A stretch of DNA of 64,000 bases from Thecaphora thlaspeos (Eukaryota > Basidiomycota > Ustilaginomycetes > Urocystidales > Glomosporiaceae), in the NCBI GenBank assembly GCA_900291925.1, contig UWYS01000002.1, positions 992,001 through 1,056,000 of the forward strand, given 5' to 3'. Every line of letters begins with the position of its first letter. The first letter of the stretch is position 1. This document shows, piece by piece, positions 31,219 to 42,065 of the stretch. Under the pieces are notes generated by a model. The model did not search any database, was not told where the DNA came from, and saw only the letters and a list, made by a program, of their open reading frames with translations. Both the position numbers and the translations under genes were made by a program.

Positions 31219-34200
31219 ATGTCTTTGAGGCCAAGGATGAGCGGCGTAGGCTCGGCCGATGGTGGTTCCAGCGCCGTCCCTGCAACGCCGGCTCGGTCCA
31301 TGAAGAAGCGCAACAATCTCCAGCTCAGCGCAAAGCAGTTCGACAAGGTGGGCACACGTTCCAGGAGCCCGGAGACCAGCGCTCGACAACTCAGCTGACT
31401 TTCGCTTTTGCATACACAGATGTCACGCAGGATCCTGGCCGTCCAGAAGTCGGCGTCCAAGCATGGTCGGGCCGACGACCCAGACGAAGGCAACGAGGAA
31501 GCGGCGGGCGTGCTCCGCATCGACAGTATTCCGGAGTTGGGCGAGGGAGGCCAACGCAGGACAACCTCGTACGTCATCGCAGAGGGCGACGAGGGCGCTC
31601 CCGATCCATCGGAGCCAAAGGTCCGCACCACGACAGAGTTTCATCTCCGGCGCTTCGGCAAGGCCCCCATCTCGCGCGGTCTCAGCCAGGGAGCGGGAAA
31701 AGGGCCAGACGGTGCTGCATTGGCTGCAGCAGCGGCCAAGTCGCTCAAGGGAAAAGGTGTTGGTGAGTGAAGTGTCTGATCCGCTCTCCTCGTCCGGTCG
31801 ATAAACTTCATCTCTTTGCTGACGATCTCGTACCTTCCCTCACCTTGCATGTTCCCTTCCACAATCATCCACAGCGCACCCCGACTCTTTCCTGAACGAG
31901 GGAAGCTTCATCTTCAACCCGCTCAATCGGAGGGTACCACAGCCCAGCCCTCGTAAGGTCAAGGCCGCCTCCGGCTCGTCGTCCAAGCCGCACAGCAACA
32001 ATATCTCCGATCCCTCCTCCACACGGCCCGCGACCGTGCTCCCCGGCCACGCGAGCCAGCCTGGTCCAAGCAACGCCGGCGGTTCCGCGGTCAAGCGGAC
32101 CAGCGGAGCCTACGACAGCGACAACAACGTCATACCGCTCTCAAAAGCCGACAAGGAGATTCAAGAGGCGCTGATCCTGGAGGATCTCCTCCACGTCATG
32201 ATGGTGGGTAGCCGCATCCGCGTCCCTTTCCCACCACCTTGTAGTGCTTCCTAGCTGACCCGAGCCGTTGCATCGATGATGAGCAGGGAGTCGAAGGCCA
32301 GTACATCCAGTACGCCGATGCCTATGACCCGGAGAGCCCGGCGAGCCGGCTCAAGGGCGCCGCCTTCACCGTCGATGCTGCCCTAGGTTAGTCCGATCCA
32401 CTTAAGCTAAAGCCGCGAACGTCCAACCTGCCTTCCGCCCAGACAGATATCTGACCGCCTTACTCTTTCCTCGCCGCAGACCCGCCGCTCAAGGATTTGG
32501 TCGAGCGGATCCTCCCCATTGCGACCTACTTCACATCGATCTCGACATTCATCGAGATGGACAACGGCCTCGAGTTCGGCACGGTCAACCACGCCCTGTG
32601 CTCGGGCATCCGCGACCTGTTGCAGGATTACGAGGTGCTTGTCGTTCAGCTGGAGCACCAGCTCGCCACATCGCCCACTTTCACGCTGCAGAAGCTGTGG
32701 TGCTGGATCCAGGAGACGCTGCGGACGCTCCAGATGGTCCACTCGCTGACCGAGGAGATCGCTAGCATCACCCACGCGGACCTCTTCGAGCAGGACGACG
32801 ACGACGACTCGAGCGACAGCGACGACGGCAGCGAGATCAGCGGGACGTCGCAATTGGAGCGCGAGCGGCGGGCGCTCCTCGGCCTCGACGATCCGCAGGA
32901 AGAGGGGATCGAGGGTGGAATCGCCAAAGGCGGCGAAGTCCTGTCAATGCTGTGGAGCCGGATCACAAAGATGAGCGGCGACCCCAAGGCGCATCGGCTC
33001 TACATGTCGCTCTTCCACCGCGCTAGCCAGCCGTACGCGCGGACGCTGGTGACTTGGATCACGACAGGCGACCTGTCAGACACGTACGAAGAGTTTATGG
33101 TGATGGAGGATGCCAAGGTGACGCGCGTCAGCCTCGAGTCGGACCCAACCGACGAGTACTGGGAGAGGCGCTACACACTGCGCGACGAGACCATGCTGGC
33201 GCGGCGCGAGAGGCAGAGGCAGCTCGGGCTCGATATGGAGGCCGACCTCGAGGACGAGGAGGGAGAGGAGGCGACATCGCGCGGCTTCCTGACCGGCGGC
33301 GCAAAGATCCCGACTTTCCTGGAGCCGTGGAAGCACAAGATCCTGCTGGCTGGCAAGTACCTCAACGTCATCCGCGAATGCGGCCTTGTGGCGAAGCAGG
33401 CGGACGGAAGCGGCGGTTCCACGGCGGGCGGGGAGGACGAGATGGTTATCATGAACGACGAAAAGTGAGTTGCTGCGGTGCCCCCTGCTTCAGCCCCGCC
33501 GACGGCGAAGCAGCCACTGATACAACTCACACTGTCTCGAACACCTCCGCGCAGCTTCTTCCGCCGTATCGAGTCGGCCTACCAAAGGGCCAACAGCGAA
33601 CTCCTCCGCCTCTTGATCCACGACCAGCACATCATCCAGCGGCTGCGAGCCGTCAAGCACTTCCTCTTCTACTCCGAATCCGACTTTCTGATGTCGTTCC
33701 TGGAGCAGGCGGGTCACGAGCTGCGCAAGACGGTCAACCCGCAGCGAATCCGCGAGACGACGCAGGTGCGCCTGCAGACGCACCTCGGCGCCGTGTTGGG
33801 CAGCTCTTCGACCGTGGGCTTCTACGACCCGTACCGAGAGGACATCCGGGTCGAACTGGCTTCGGAGGGGGCGTACGAGCAGCTCAAGAGGATCGCCGAC
33901 ATCAAGGGCGGGATCGAATCGACAAAGGCACTGCAGAGGGCCGAGAAGGCAAAGCAGAAAGCGGGCAAGGACAAGGAAGGTGAGCGGGAGCGCGCCTGAC
34001 AGCTTTGGCTCGTCGCCGCTGTCCGATGGAGCTGATAAGTGGGGGCTGACTTTCACCCTCTTCTTGCCAACCCACGTTTCCATAGCGGTCGTTTCGACGC
34101 TCTTCCAGTTCGACGTGACGGTCAAGTTCCCCGTCTCCCTGGTCATTTCGAAGAAGAACATTCTACGTTGGCAGTTTGTGCACCGCTGTCTCACCAACCT

Positions 34201-35080
34201 CAAGATGCTGGAGCGAGCCTTGTGCGACATCTGGACGGAGCACAACGAGCCACACTGGCGCACGTGTGTACGCGACCACGCGCCGCTGGAAACGTGGAAG
34301 CGACGCGTGTTCAAGCTGCGACACCGCATGACGTTCTTCATCCAGCAGGTGCTGGCCTTCCAGATGATGGAGGTGATCGAGCCCAACTGGCGAGACCTCG
34401 AAGCCAAGATGGAGAATGCCAAGACGGTAGATCAGTTCATGAAGGATCACTTTGAGTACCTCAACAGGTGTAGAAAGGAATGCATGCTGACGGATTTGAG
34501 GTACCTCGAGGTGAGTCTGGCGGAGGCGCCTTGTCGAGCGTTTGGCTCTATTGTCGACCTCTTAAAGTCACTGACGCGTCTCTTTCTTCCTCCTCCCCTC
34601 TCTCTCTCTCTCCGACGACGACGAACACGATCGGACGAACGAGCAGTACCACAGCCGTCTGATGAACTACGTTTCGGTATTCCACGAGAACCGCGTTCGC
34701 TTCCGAGACCAGCTGCAGATCGAGTGCAATCGGTGGGGGGCCGAAAAGGTCTCTAAGGGTGCCAACGAAGCCCAACCTTCCATCCAGCAGGCGACGATCG
34801 ACTTTCTGACCAAATTCGAACATGCCTGGGACCGCGGAGTCAGGGTAAGGCTGCCTGCCATCTCGAACGCCTCGTTTCACACCCCCACCCCCCCACGGTT
34901 GAGTTCGTGATGATGCCGATGACTGACTTGTCTCGAATGGCCCTTTTTTTTTTTTTTTTTCTTCCCCTTTGCTCGTTGTGCGCACGATAGACTTTGAGGG
35001 ATATCGTCAACTTACTCTCCACGACTGACAATCCGGCCGCACTGCCGCTTGCCTATCGCCTTCAGAGCGCGCTGTTGTAG
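31219..35080 (+). CDS. SPC97: Gamma-tubulin complex component 2 (SPC97/GCP2)
   Basis: Nine exons: 31219-31347, 31420-31762, 31875-32203, 32287-32386, 32480-33464, 33555-33979, 34086-34510, 34647-34844 and 34991-35080. All introns are GT-AG, 72-146 bp, and every join keeps frame; 1007 residues. GCP2 with GCP3 forms the small gamma-tubulin complex that nucleates microtubules at the spindle pole body. Family landmarks run in order: EALILEDLLHVMMGVEGQYI, PLKDLVERILPIATYFTSIS, GEVLSMLWSRITKMSGDPKA, FLEPWKHKILLAGKYLNVIR, LRAVKHFLFYSESDFLMSFL and LMNYVSVFHENRVRFRDQLQ. An acidic insert (DDDDDSSDSDDGSE) and a charged loop (KALQRAEKAKQKAGKDKE) are lineage features. Intron 8 contains a 17-T run at 34944-34960. 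Confidence 0.94.
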
Positions 35081-35271
35081 GGTTGCGCGATTACACGAAC
35101 AAGCAAATGAGAAGGTGGTCGGAAGTTGTTCATTTCCTGCATTTCCATCTGCATGCTACAGTAGCGAGATGAGGAAACATGAAAAGGGGAGACGTCCCGT
35201 CGACGGGCGATTCCACGATACATATAGGACACGGGGGAGCAGCTGAATCCATACACTACTTACTGCTGCTG

Positions 35272-35943
35272 CTATGCGTCGGCAGGGTACTCCCAGAGCG
35301 GGTTACCGTTTACGCGTCGGTCGAGCTGGATGAGGTAGATCTTTGCCGTGACGACGAGCCTACCATCGTTTGCAAAGACGAGGTTGACGGCTCCCGTCTC
35401 TGGGATAAAGACCTTGAAGATGAGCTCCCCGTGCTTGGACCAGACCTGAACACCATCGCCCGTGCCCGCATAGACGTTGCCCTGCATATCGACCTTGATA
35501 CCGTCAGCGATCGACGTCCAGGGCCAAGCGAAGACGCGACGGTTAGAGAGTCGTTCGATGTTTCCCTCTTGCACGACGTCGAATTCGTAGATCGTTGCGG
35601 GTCGTTTGAATTTAGGCGACACGGTACCGGCGATGATGGGAGAGGTATTGACGATGTACAGTTTAGAGCCGTCCGGTGAAAAGGCGAGACCGTTGGGGTT
35701 GGGCACGAGTGTAGGGTCCGTCAAGGCGCCAAGTTCGCCCGTAGAGACGTCGAGACGCCATACCATCTCGGGCATCTCTACGTCCGGACGGAAATCTTGC
35801 GTGCGTCCGTACCATGCGTCGGTGAAGAAGACGGCGCCGCTGCGCGGACTGACGACGACGTCGTTGGGCGAGTTGAACTGTCGTCCCGCTGCATTGTTCA
35901 CCAGCACCTCGACCCGTGTCGGATCGGCACGGTCGACGAGCAT
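35272..35943 (-). CDS. 5'-truncated SMP-30/gluconolactonase-like lactonase
   Basis: An intron-free 223-residue frame whose first ATG falls inside the fold: it starts MLVDRADPTRVEVLVNNAAG, corresponding to the middle of family members of about 350-420 residues. Beta-propeller motifs are good: FNSPNDVVVSPRSGAVFFTD, NPNGLAFSPDGSKLYIV and ADGIKVDMQGNVYAGTGDGV, containing the usual Asn/Asp metal ligands. The enzymes hydrolyse sugar or aldonate lactones. The N-terminal propeller blades and any signal peptide are absent. No AG acceptor exists in the ~70 bp before this ATG, so a missed upstream exon is unlikely to join there. A short peptide in another frame near 36060-36140 (SGVTGDLVLCLPCSSAAVCY) may be a scrap of the lost part. 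Probably a pseudogene. Confidence 0.65.
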   Translation of the reverse strand: MLVDRADPTRVEVLVNNAAGRQFNSPNDVVVSPRSGAVFFTDAWYGRTQDFRPDVEMPEMVWRLDVSTGELGALTDPTLVPNPNGLAFSPDGSKLYIVNTSPIIAGTVSPKFKRPATIYEFDVVQEGNIERLSNRRVFAWPWTSIADGIKVDMQGNVYAGTGDGVQVWSKHGELIFKVFIPETGAVNLVFANDGRLVVTAKIYLIQLDRRVNGNPLWEYPADA

Positions 35944-36934
35944 CGTGGATGACGAGTACCGGGGGATGAGATGGGACGAGAACGGATGGATGGACGGACG
36001 GTGGATGTACAGGGAAAGAAGGAGGTGGTCGGTCGCAAAGACATGGCCAACCAGCCATGGGCAGTCCCTTGTTGTAGCACACAGCTGCAGAGCTACATGG
36101 CAGGCAGAGGACGAGGTCGCCGGTGACGCCGCTTGTCGTGCTCACGACGGGCCATTTTTGGCGGTGCTATTCTGAGTAGTTACCCTGTATGCCAGAAAGG
36201 GACGGGAGGAGCCGTGACATGCGAGCTTGTACGTCATACGACTCGACGCCTTGTACGTGCTACTGTACATAGTACCTAGCTACTACACTCTACGCCAGAC
36301 GCCAGACGACCGACGATCGACCACGAGTTGACCCGCGTTGGACCGCCACGTCCGCGAGTGCCGCCGCCCGCTTGCTTGGCCGCCGTGGTGCTGGGCCTGT
36401 GCGCGAGCTATGGGTGTGGATCATGCACTTGGATGCGTGCATGCGCATCTGCGTCCCGAGGGAAGGGGGGGAAAGGGGGGGATCGAGATAGTGGTCGAGT
36501 GCAGATCGAATCCCTTGCATCTAATCAACGACGGATCAAGCCGGCAATCGCCTCGCTCGGCCCGCTCCCGAGCGCCCCTTGCCCTTGCCCTTGCCCTTGC
36601 CCTCCAGTGGTCGAGTCGGGCCATTCCTTCCTTTGGTGTGTGGTGGTGCGCTCCGTCGGCTCAGGCTTCTGCGGAGCTTGATCCGAGGCTGTCTGGGACG
36701 GGGGCGTGCGCAAGGGGTCGTTTAAGGTCGAGGAGCGCCAGCAGCGCAGGTCGCCACTGCCAACGAGCACCGGCCCTTCCGACCCGTCCGACCGACGACG
36801 AACAGCCTTTCCAGCTCATCGGCCCCCCCCATCCCCTCCTCTGGCCCGTCCTTGCCCTGCTCCGCAGCTGCCAGCGCGCAGCCCTCTGCTTCAGCCCACC
36901 TTTGTCTTCGCTCTACAACTACGCGGCCATCAAC
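35944..36934. promoter_or_regulatory. Region between the truncated lactonase and the F-box-like gene
   Basis: Contains possible lost 5' lactonase sequence near 36060-36140, a CCCTTG hexamer repeat at about 36576-36603, and the C/T-rich leader of the downstream gene. The downstream frame is open far upstream (to 36338), but its sequence there looks non-coding; no other gene is seen. Confidence 0.4.
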
Positions 36935-39219
36935 ATGGACGGCCACACCCTACCTACCGCCACCGCCACCGCTCGTGCCATCGACCACACGATGCCAGCC
37001 CTCCTCTACCCGCCCTCCTCCGCCATCGATCCCCTCCGGCCCTCTCCACGCCTACCAAACGAGCTGCTCGCCTACCTCCTCGAGTTCCTCTTCCTCTCTT
37101 CCTCACCTACCCAGCTGCTCCCACCGGCCTTGGACGAAGATGGCACGCCCATCGCCCGCCAACCACTCCGCTCCATGTGGGATGCCCGAGTCAACCTGCT
37201 GCTTGTCAGCAAGATCTTCTACTGCCTCGCTCGACGCCATCTTCACCGCACCATCGCGCTCAACTCGCCTCGCGCCCTCGACGCCTACTTCACCCACCTG
37301 CTCGACGATCCCGAGGGACCGCAGCTCTTTGCCGGTTTGGATCGCGCCTGGTTCGCCAATCTCAGCGCCGCACACAGGTTGGGCCACAACATCGATCCGC
37401 TACAGTATCGTCTCAAAGAGGCCGCCTGGTACGAGGAGACCGCCGGCGGCTTCGTCATCGGCCATGCCTATGCCTCCCGTGCCAAACCGGTGCGCTGCAA
37501 GAGGCGGTCGCCAAAGCGCCCAAAGGCTACGAGAAGGGTGAGCGTATACTGGGCAGAGGAGGAGATCATAGAGGAGGTCAGCGATCAGGACAGCAGCGGT
37601 AGCGAAAGCGACGGAGAGGACGACGTGGACGAGGAGGCCGACGCAGGGCGATGCGGCGAGGCCGATGGACAAGCTCAAGGGCAGGGCCAGGGACAACGAC
37701 AAGGCGCAAGCGGCGAAGCGCATCCCGCACGCCCTGGACGGCAGCGGACGACACAGCAGCCCGCCTGGCAGACGCTCTACGCCAGCAACCGCACCGTCCG
37801 CACAGCCAGAGACAACGGCCACCGCCCCAACTTTGAGGGACCTCGACGCCGCGTGGCCATGTCGGCTACCCTCAGCGGACCGGTCGAGGGCGAACTCGAC
37901 CCGTGGGACATGGTTGAGGCGCAAGAACGCCTGTCCCTGCAGACATCCCACGCCCTCCCGCTCAACGTCCTGGCTCCAACAGACGTCGTCCTCGATTCAC
38001 CTTCAACATCGACAGGGACATCCAGTGTCGACGCCCTCGGCCTCGACGGAAGCCCGTCGGAACGGATCGTGACTGGCTCGGAGACCCCCGTCACTCGCAC
38101 CGCAAACATCGCAGCGCTGGTCGAACGACGAAACGAGCGACGTCGCCAACTCTTCCCGCGCGAGGAGCCGAGCGAGATTGTCGCCTATCACCTCGTCACG
38201 GCCACCCTTGAAAACTGGATCAACCGCATGCTGAGCGAGATCCGGACGCTGCGCTACATTACCCTGACCGTGAGTGGGGACCCAGGCCTTGGGTTCGAAT
38301 GCATCGCGCTGTCTACCAAAAGACCTGACTCTGTCTCGACCCTCATCTCCGCTCGACCCAGTTCTACCCTGGAACCCTCCTAGACGACGACAAGCTCGAG
38401 CACGTGCTGCGCCGCATCCTCTCTGCGGAAGAGAACCCGAAGCTGGAGCAGCTCCTTGTTCGGATCGCGCATGAGCCGGTAGCTGCCGGTTCTCGCTTCC
38501 GCCGCCTCGACCGGGCCATGACCATCGGCGGTGCGGTCAATCGGATCGGAGACGATCGTATCCGCGTCGAGGGCGTCAGCACGGCGGTGGGCGGTGGTCT
38601 GGTATCGCAGGTCGATCCATCGTCGTTTGAACGCAGCGGTGTGTGGGAATCGGCGTCGTCGCCCAGAGGCGCCAGCTCAACGTCGCAAGCCAATCGGCAG
38701 AGCTCGCCGGGTGATCGATCCAGTCGCAGCGCCAGTCCGCCAGGCCTCACGCTGCAGGAGTGCGAGATGCGGCAAGGTTCGATGGAGAGGCTCAACGAGG
38801 CATCTAGACGGGCGGTCAGGATGACAGAGGACGGATGGTGGTCTCGCATCCTGCAGCAGAACCGAGCACGACTCCAGACGCCATACGTCGCGGCGACGTC
38901 GAGCGATTCACTTTACAGCACCAAGCAAGAGACGGACGCGAACGACGAGGACGACGTCGAGCCGTACTCGTCCATCTTTGGACACAAGAAGGCGCGGACA
39001 CTACGCACCGTCCTTGCGCAAGCTGATCCATTCTACAACGCACCCATCCCCATCGGTGCCGCTATGCCCGGCAACGTCGTCAGAGTGACAAAGGTCTTGC
39101 TAGAGGAGGGAGTCGATGAGATCGAGCTAAGAACCGGCTACCGACAGCTTCAGCTCAACTACGTCAACGGATGGGCGATGAGAGATCGTAACGCGACCAA
39201 CGGGCCGATAGAGGAGTGA
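36935..39219 (+). CDS. F-box-like protein of unknown role
   Basis: Two exons, 36935-38269 and 38362-39219, joined by a 92-bp phase-0 intron (GTGAGT...CCAG); 730 residues. The N-terminus has an F-box-like pattern (RLPNELLAYLLEFLFLSS, then ARVNLLLVSKIFYCLARRHL), which in fungi usually marks SCF ubiquitin-ligase adaptors. An acidic, Gln/Gly-rich linker follows (EVSDQDSSGSESDGEDDVDE). The splice joins WINRMLSEIRTLRYITLT to FYPGTLLDDDKLEHVLRRIL, giving a structured central domain. The C-terminal part (PFYNAPIPIGAAMPGNVVRV, ELRTGYRQLQLNYVNGWAMR) is not a known domain to me. The ATG at 36935 is chosen because it precedes the first conserved-looking segment and has a good context (CAACATGG). Confidence 0.78.
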
Positions 39220-39870
39220 CGGTTCGGTTTTCACCTTCGTCCAATAGTCAAAAACGGTGGTGGCGTATGTGCAGCGATATATCTAGAGACTGCGGCGTCT
39301 TCCCCGCCGCCAACTATCCCATTTTCGACTGCCCTTTTTTCTCGTGCGTATCCTTCGTCACCACCTCGTTTAGAGCGTGCAATCTGTGTGAAGCTCGCTC
39401 ATACAAGGCCCGGCTGCTGGAGTGCGATCGACGGCAGAAAGAGTGGACTGATGCGACAATCGGCGACAGGAGCGGCCAGACAATGATGGCAAACGATAAA
39501 AAAGGCATCAAAAACCCGGCCTTTTCTTCGAGACGAAGAAACGTCCTGTCGCCACTTTGAAGAGCGCGACATAGGCGAGCGAGCCTATACACGAACCACC
39601 CTCGTCCGTCGTGGAAGCAGTCTAAGAACCTAAGAGCGAAAGCCTGTACGCTCTGACGACTGCTGCACTCTCTGCATCGACGCCAGAACAGTGAAGGACA
39701 GGGTGCAAAGGCAAGGGGAAATGCGCGCCTCTCTCCCGACCGCTTTCCGTCCAGAACAGGGCGCAGACGATGGCGAGAAGGCCATGCCCAGCGTGGATCG
39801 AGTGCCTATCCCACCTTTAGCACGGCGTGTGAGCTGCATCGCAACGGCTCAGTCAGGGCCGAGTTGCGGA

Positions 39871-39954
<84 letters not shown>

Positions 39955-40420
39955 CGGCTTGAGCACGCTTCGGCACGTCCGATGACCGTGAATCAGCGCT
40001 GCAAGACCAGCAGAGGCGCCCTTCTGTTGCTCGAGGCCCGCTGACAAAACGACTTGGCGGGCCCACTCAGACCGCGCCCCTCCCCGCCCCGCCCTGCCCC
40101 TTGCTCGCTCCCGTCTTGATCGAGCGCCTGACAATCCGGTCGTGGAGGAAGCCCACTGTCCAGCGAACTGCCAGCTTGTCCTTTTGCGGCCGTCGTCAGC
40201 GCCTGGAAACTCTGCCTCATATAAGGAGTGGCGAAGATGGGCCCTCCCCGCCCTCCTCTCTTTCCCCTCTTCTTTCCATCAACTTTTTCCTCTTCGTCTC
40301 ACCAGCCTTCTCGTCGCTGCTACCGCCAGCCTTCACCGCCACCAGCTCATCTTGACCCGCATCAAATCCCTCAAAACCGCAGCCACCAGCACTCGCTAAG
40401 TGAGTCTGCGCCACGAGACG
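39220..40420. promoter_or_regulatory. Intergenic region before the HHE gene, with a CAGC microsatellite
   Basis: About 1.2 kb with no supported gene. A (CAGC)n run lies at 39871-39949. The last 200 bp are C/T-rich; a GTGAGT at 40400 just before the chosen ATG could be the donor of a 5' leader intron, which would alter the first exon of the next gene. Confidence 0.4.
39871..39949. repeat. (CAGC)n tetranucleotide microsatellite, about 20 units
   Basis: 79 bp of uninterrupted CAGC repeat about 470 bp upstream of the HHE gene ATG. The run gives periodic but meaningless open frames (WLAG on the minus strand). Confidence 0.98.
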
Positions 40421-41839
40421 ATGAGTCTCTTCCGATCGGCGATTCAGCCCATGTCGCCGGTCTCGTCGCCGCTACCGCTCGTGGTCGTCACTCGTCGCCG
40501 CCTGACAGTGATTTCACACCACTACCCTGCCGCCCTCCGATTTCAGCGCCAGCCCACAATGGCTTGCACCGAGGCTACACCCGCTGCCACCTTCACCTCG
40601 TCCGCTGCGTGGCATCAGGCCAATATGACGTCGTCGGTCATCACCGAAATCAAAGTGGGTGTGATTGCCTTCATTCCTGTATTCTGCCTCGAGTGTCGGC
40701 TATTCGGCTGCTGTCGACGCGTGCTCACACCTTTCTCGACCCGTCGCCGCCCACGGAGACTCCAGGTCGACCACGACAACATCCGCGACCTGTTGGAGCG
40801 ATTCAAGCTGGCATACGGCAAGAAGGAGACGAGCTTGATGCAGGATGGTGCGTACTGTTTTGGATATTCTCTCGGCTTCTGAGGAGAATCGGTGTGGAAT
40901 CACACGAGCGCGGCGGAGTCGATGCTGACGGATGCGCGCTTTCACACTTCGCACACTCTCCCCTTCCCTACCTGCGACGTGTGGGGACATCGTCGACCAC
41001 GGCCAGTCGTCAACACCATCGTCCGCGAAAGCTCGGTTCATTCGGACGCCGAGGTGCGTAGCGACGGCCTCAGATAGAGACACGATCTCCCATGCGAATG
41101 GCTGCTGACCCTTCGACGGAATTCTGCTCTTTTCGCTTTTCCCGCCCCGTCGCACGTTGGCAGGAGATGAGCGTGTGAGTTGCGCGATTCTGCCTCGGCT
41201 CGACATACTTCGTCGCGTCCGCGTTCATCCAGCTCATCTCGTTTTACACTCTGCGTATCCGTCTCCACTGTAGCTACAAGATGATGGACGAGCATGGCAT
41301 GAAGGAGACGGCCGAGCACGACCGCATCGAGCACAACGAGGTCAAGTCGGCGATGACGGCGATCGAGGGTCAGAGTCCTGATCGCCTCGGCTTGGACAAG
41401 TACGCCGAGTTGGTGACGAAGGCTTGCCAGCTTTTCATCAGGCATGCCGAAGACGAGGAAAATGAACAGCTGCCCAAGCTCATCGGCAAGGTGAGCGCCG
41501 AGCAGCAGGTCAACGCGACCAACGTCTTCCTCAACGCCCGTAAGCTGGCCACCACGCGCCCCCACCCCATCGCGCCCCAGTCCGGCGGCCTCATGCAGAA
41601 GGCAGCTGAGGTCATGTGTGAGTAGCGTGTGATGGAGGAAGGCTTTTTGCTGACTGACTCGCTCGCCTATAGCCGCTGACCCTCACGCTGGTGTTGGCGC
41701 CTATTGCTGACCGCCGGTTTGCCTCGTTCCGCCTTGCCTCGCCCGCTCCTCTACAGCCAAGCCCCTCGACACGGCCACCCAGGTCATGTGCAACTTTGTC
41801 GAGCTCAAGCACAAGCACGCCGAGCCTGGACAGACCTGA
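40421..41839 (+). CDS. HHE/hemerythrin-like cation-binding domain protein
   Basis: Six exons: 40421-40654, 40766-40847, 41007-41053, 41164-41174 (11 nt), 41274-41617 and 41757-41839; 266 residues with all frames kept. Metal-binding helices appear only after splicing: TEIKVDHDNIRDLLERFKLA, SSVHSDAEEMSVYKMMDEHG, ETAEHDRIEHNEVKSAMTAI and FIRHAEDEENEQLPKLIGKV. The His and Glu spacing fits the HHE family, proteins that hold a di-iron centre and may sense or buffer oxygen, iron or NO. The first 50 residues (MSLFRSAIQPMSPVSSPL, then TRRRLTVISHH) are basic and could target mitochondria; a later Met (MACTEATPAA) is an alternative start. The 3' end is ambiguous: an acceptor at 41672 allows either an extra exon (SADPHA) or an early stop. 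Confidence 0.85.
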
Positions 41840-42065
41840 ACCGACGACCGGCTGTCCCTCGCCACACACAGCCTTGGCCATCCAGTCTCATTGATAGCCT
41901 GGCAGCATCTCTGTCTCGCGCGCATTCTCTCTCTGTCGCTTATGCTAGTCTGGATCGACTTGTATTTTCCCGCGAAGCCTCTCGACGTTCCACAATGTCA
42001 TCTGCAATTGAAGCGCCATTCTCTCGTGCTTCCGTCGGCACCCGTCGTCGCCATCGTCGATTGCG

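Noticed and set aside
38280..38310. GGTTCGAATGC resembling a tRNA B box
   Set aside because: It lies in an intron of the F-box-like gene and no acceptor stem or A box could be drawn around it.
39871..39949. Possible CRISPR-like or telomere-like array
   Set aside because: Uniform 4-bp units without spacers; a simple microsatellite in a eukaryotic genome.
39853..40134. Minus-strand frame with repeated WLAG
   Set aside because: Product of the CAGC microsatellite read in frame; not a gene.
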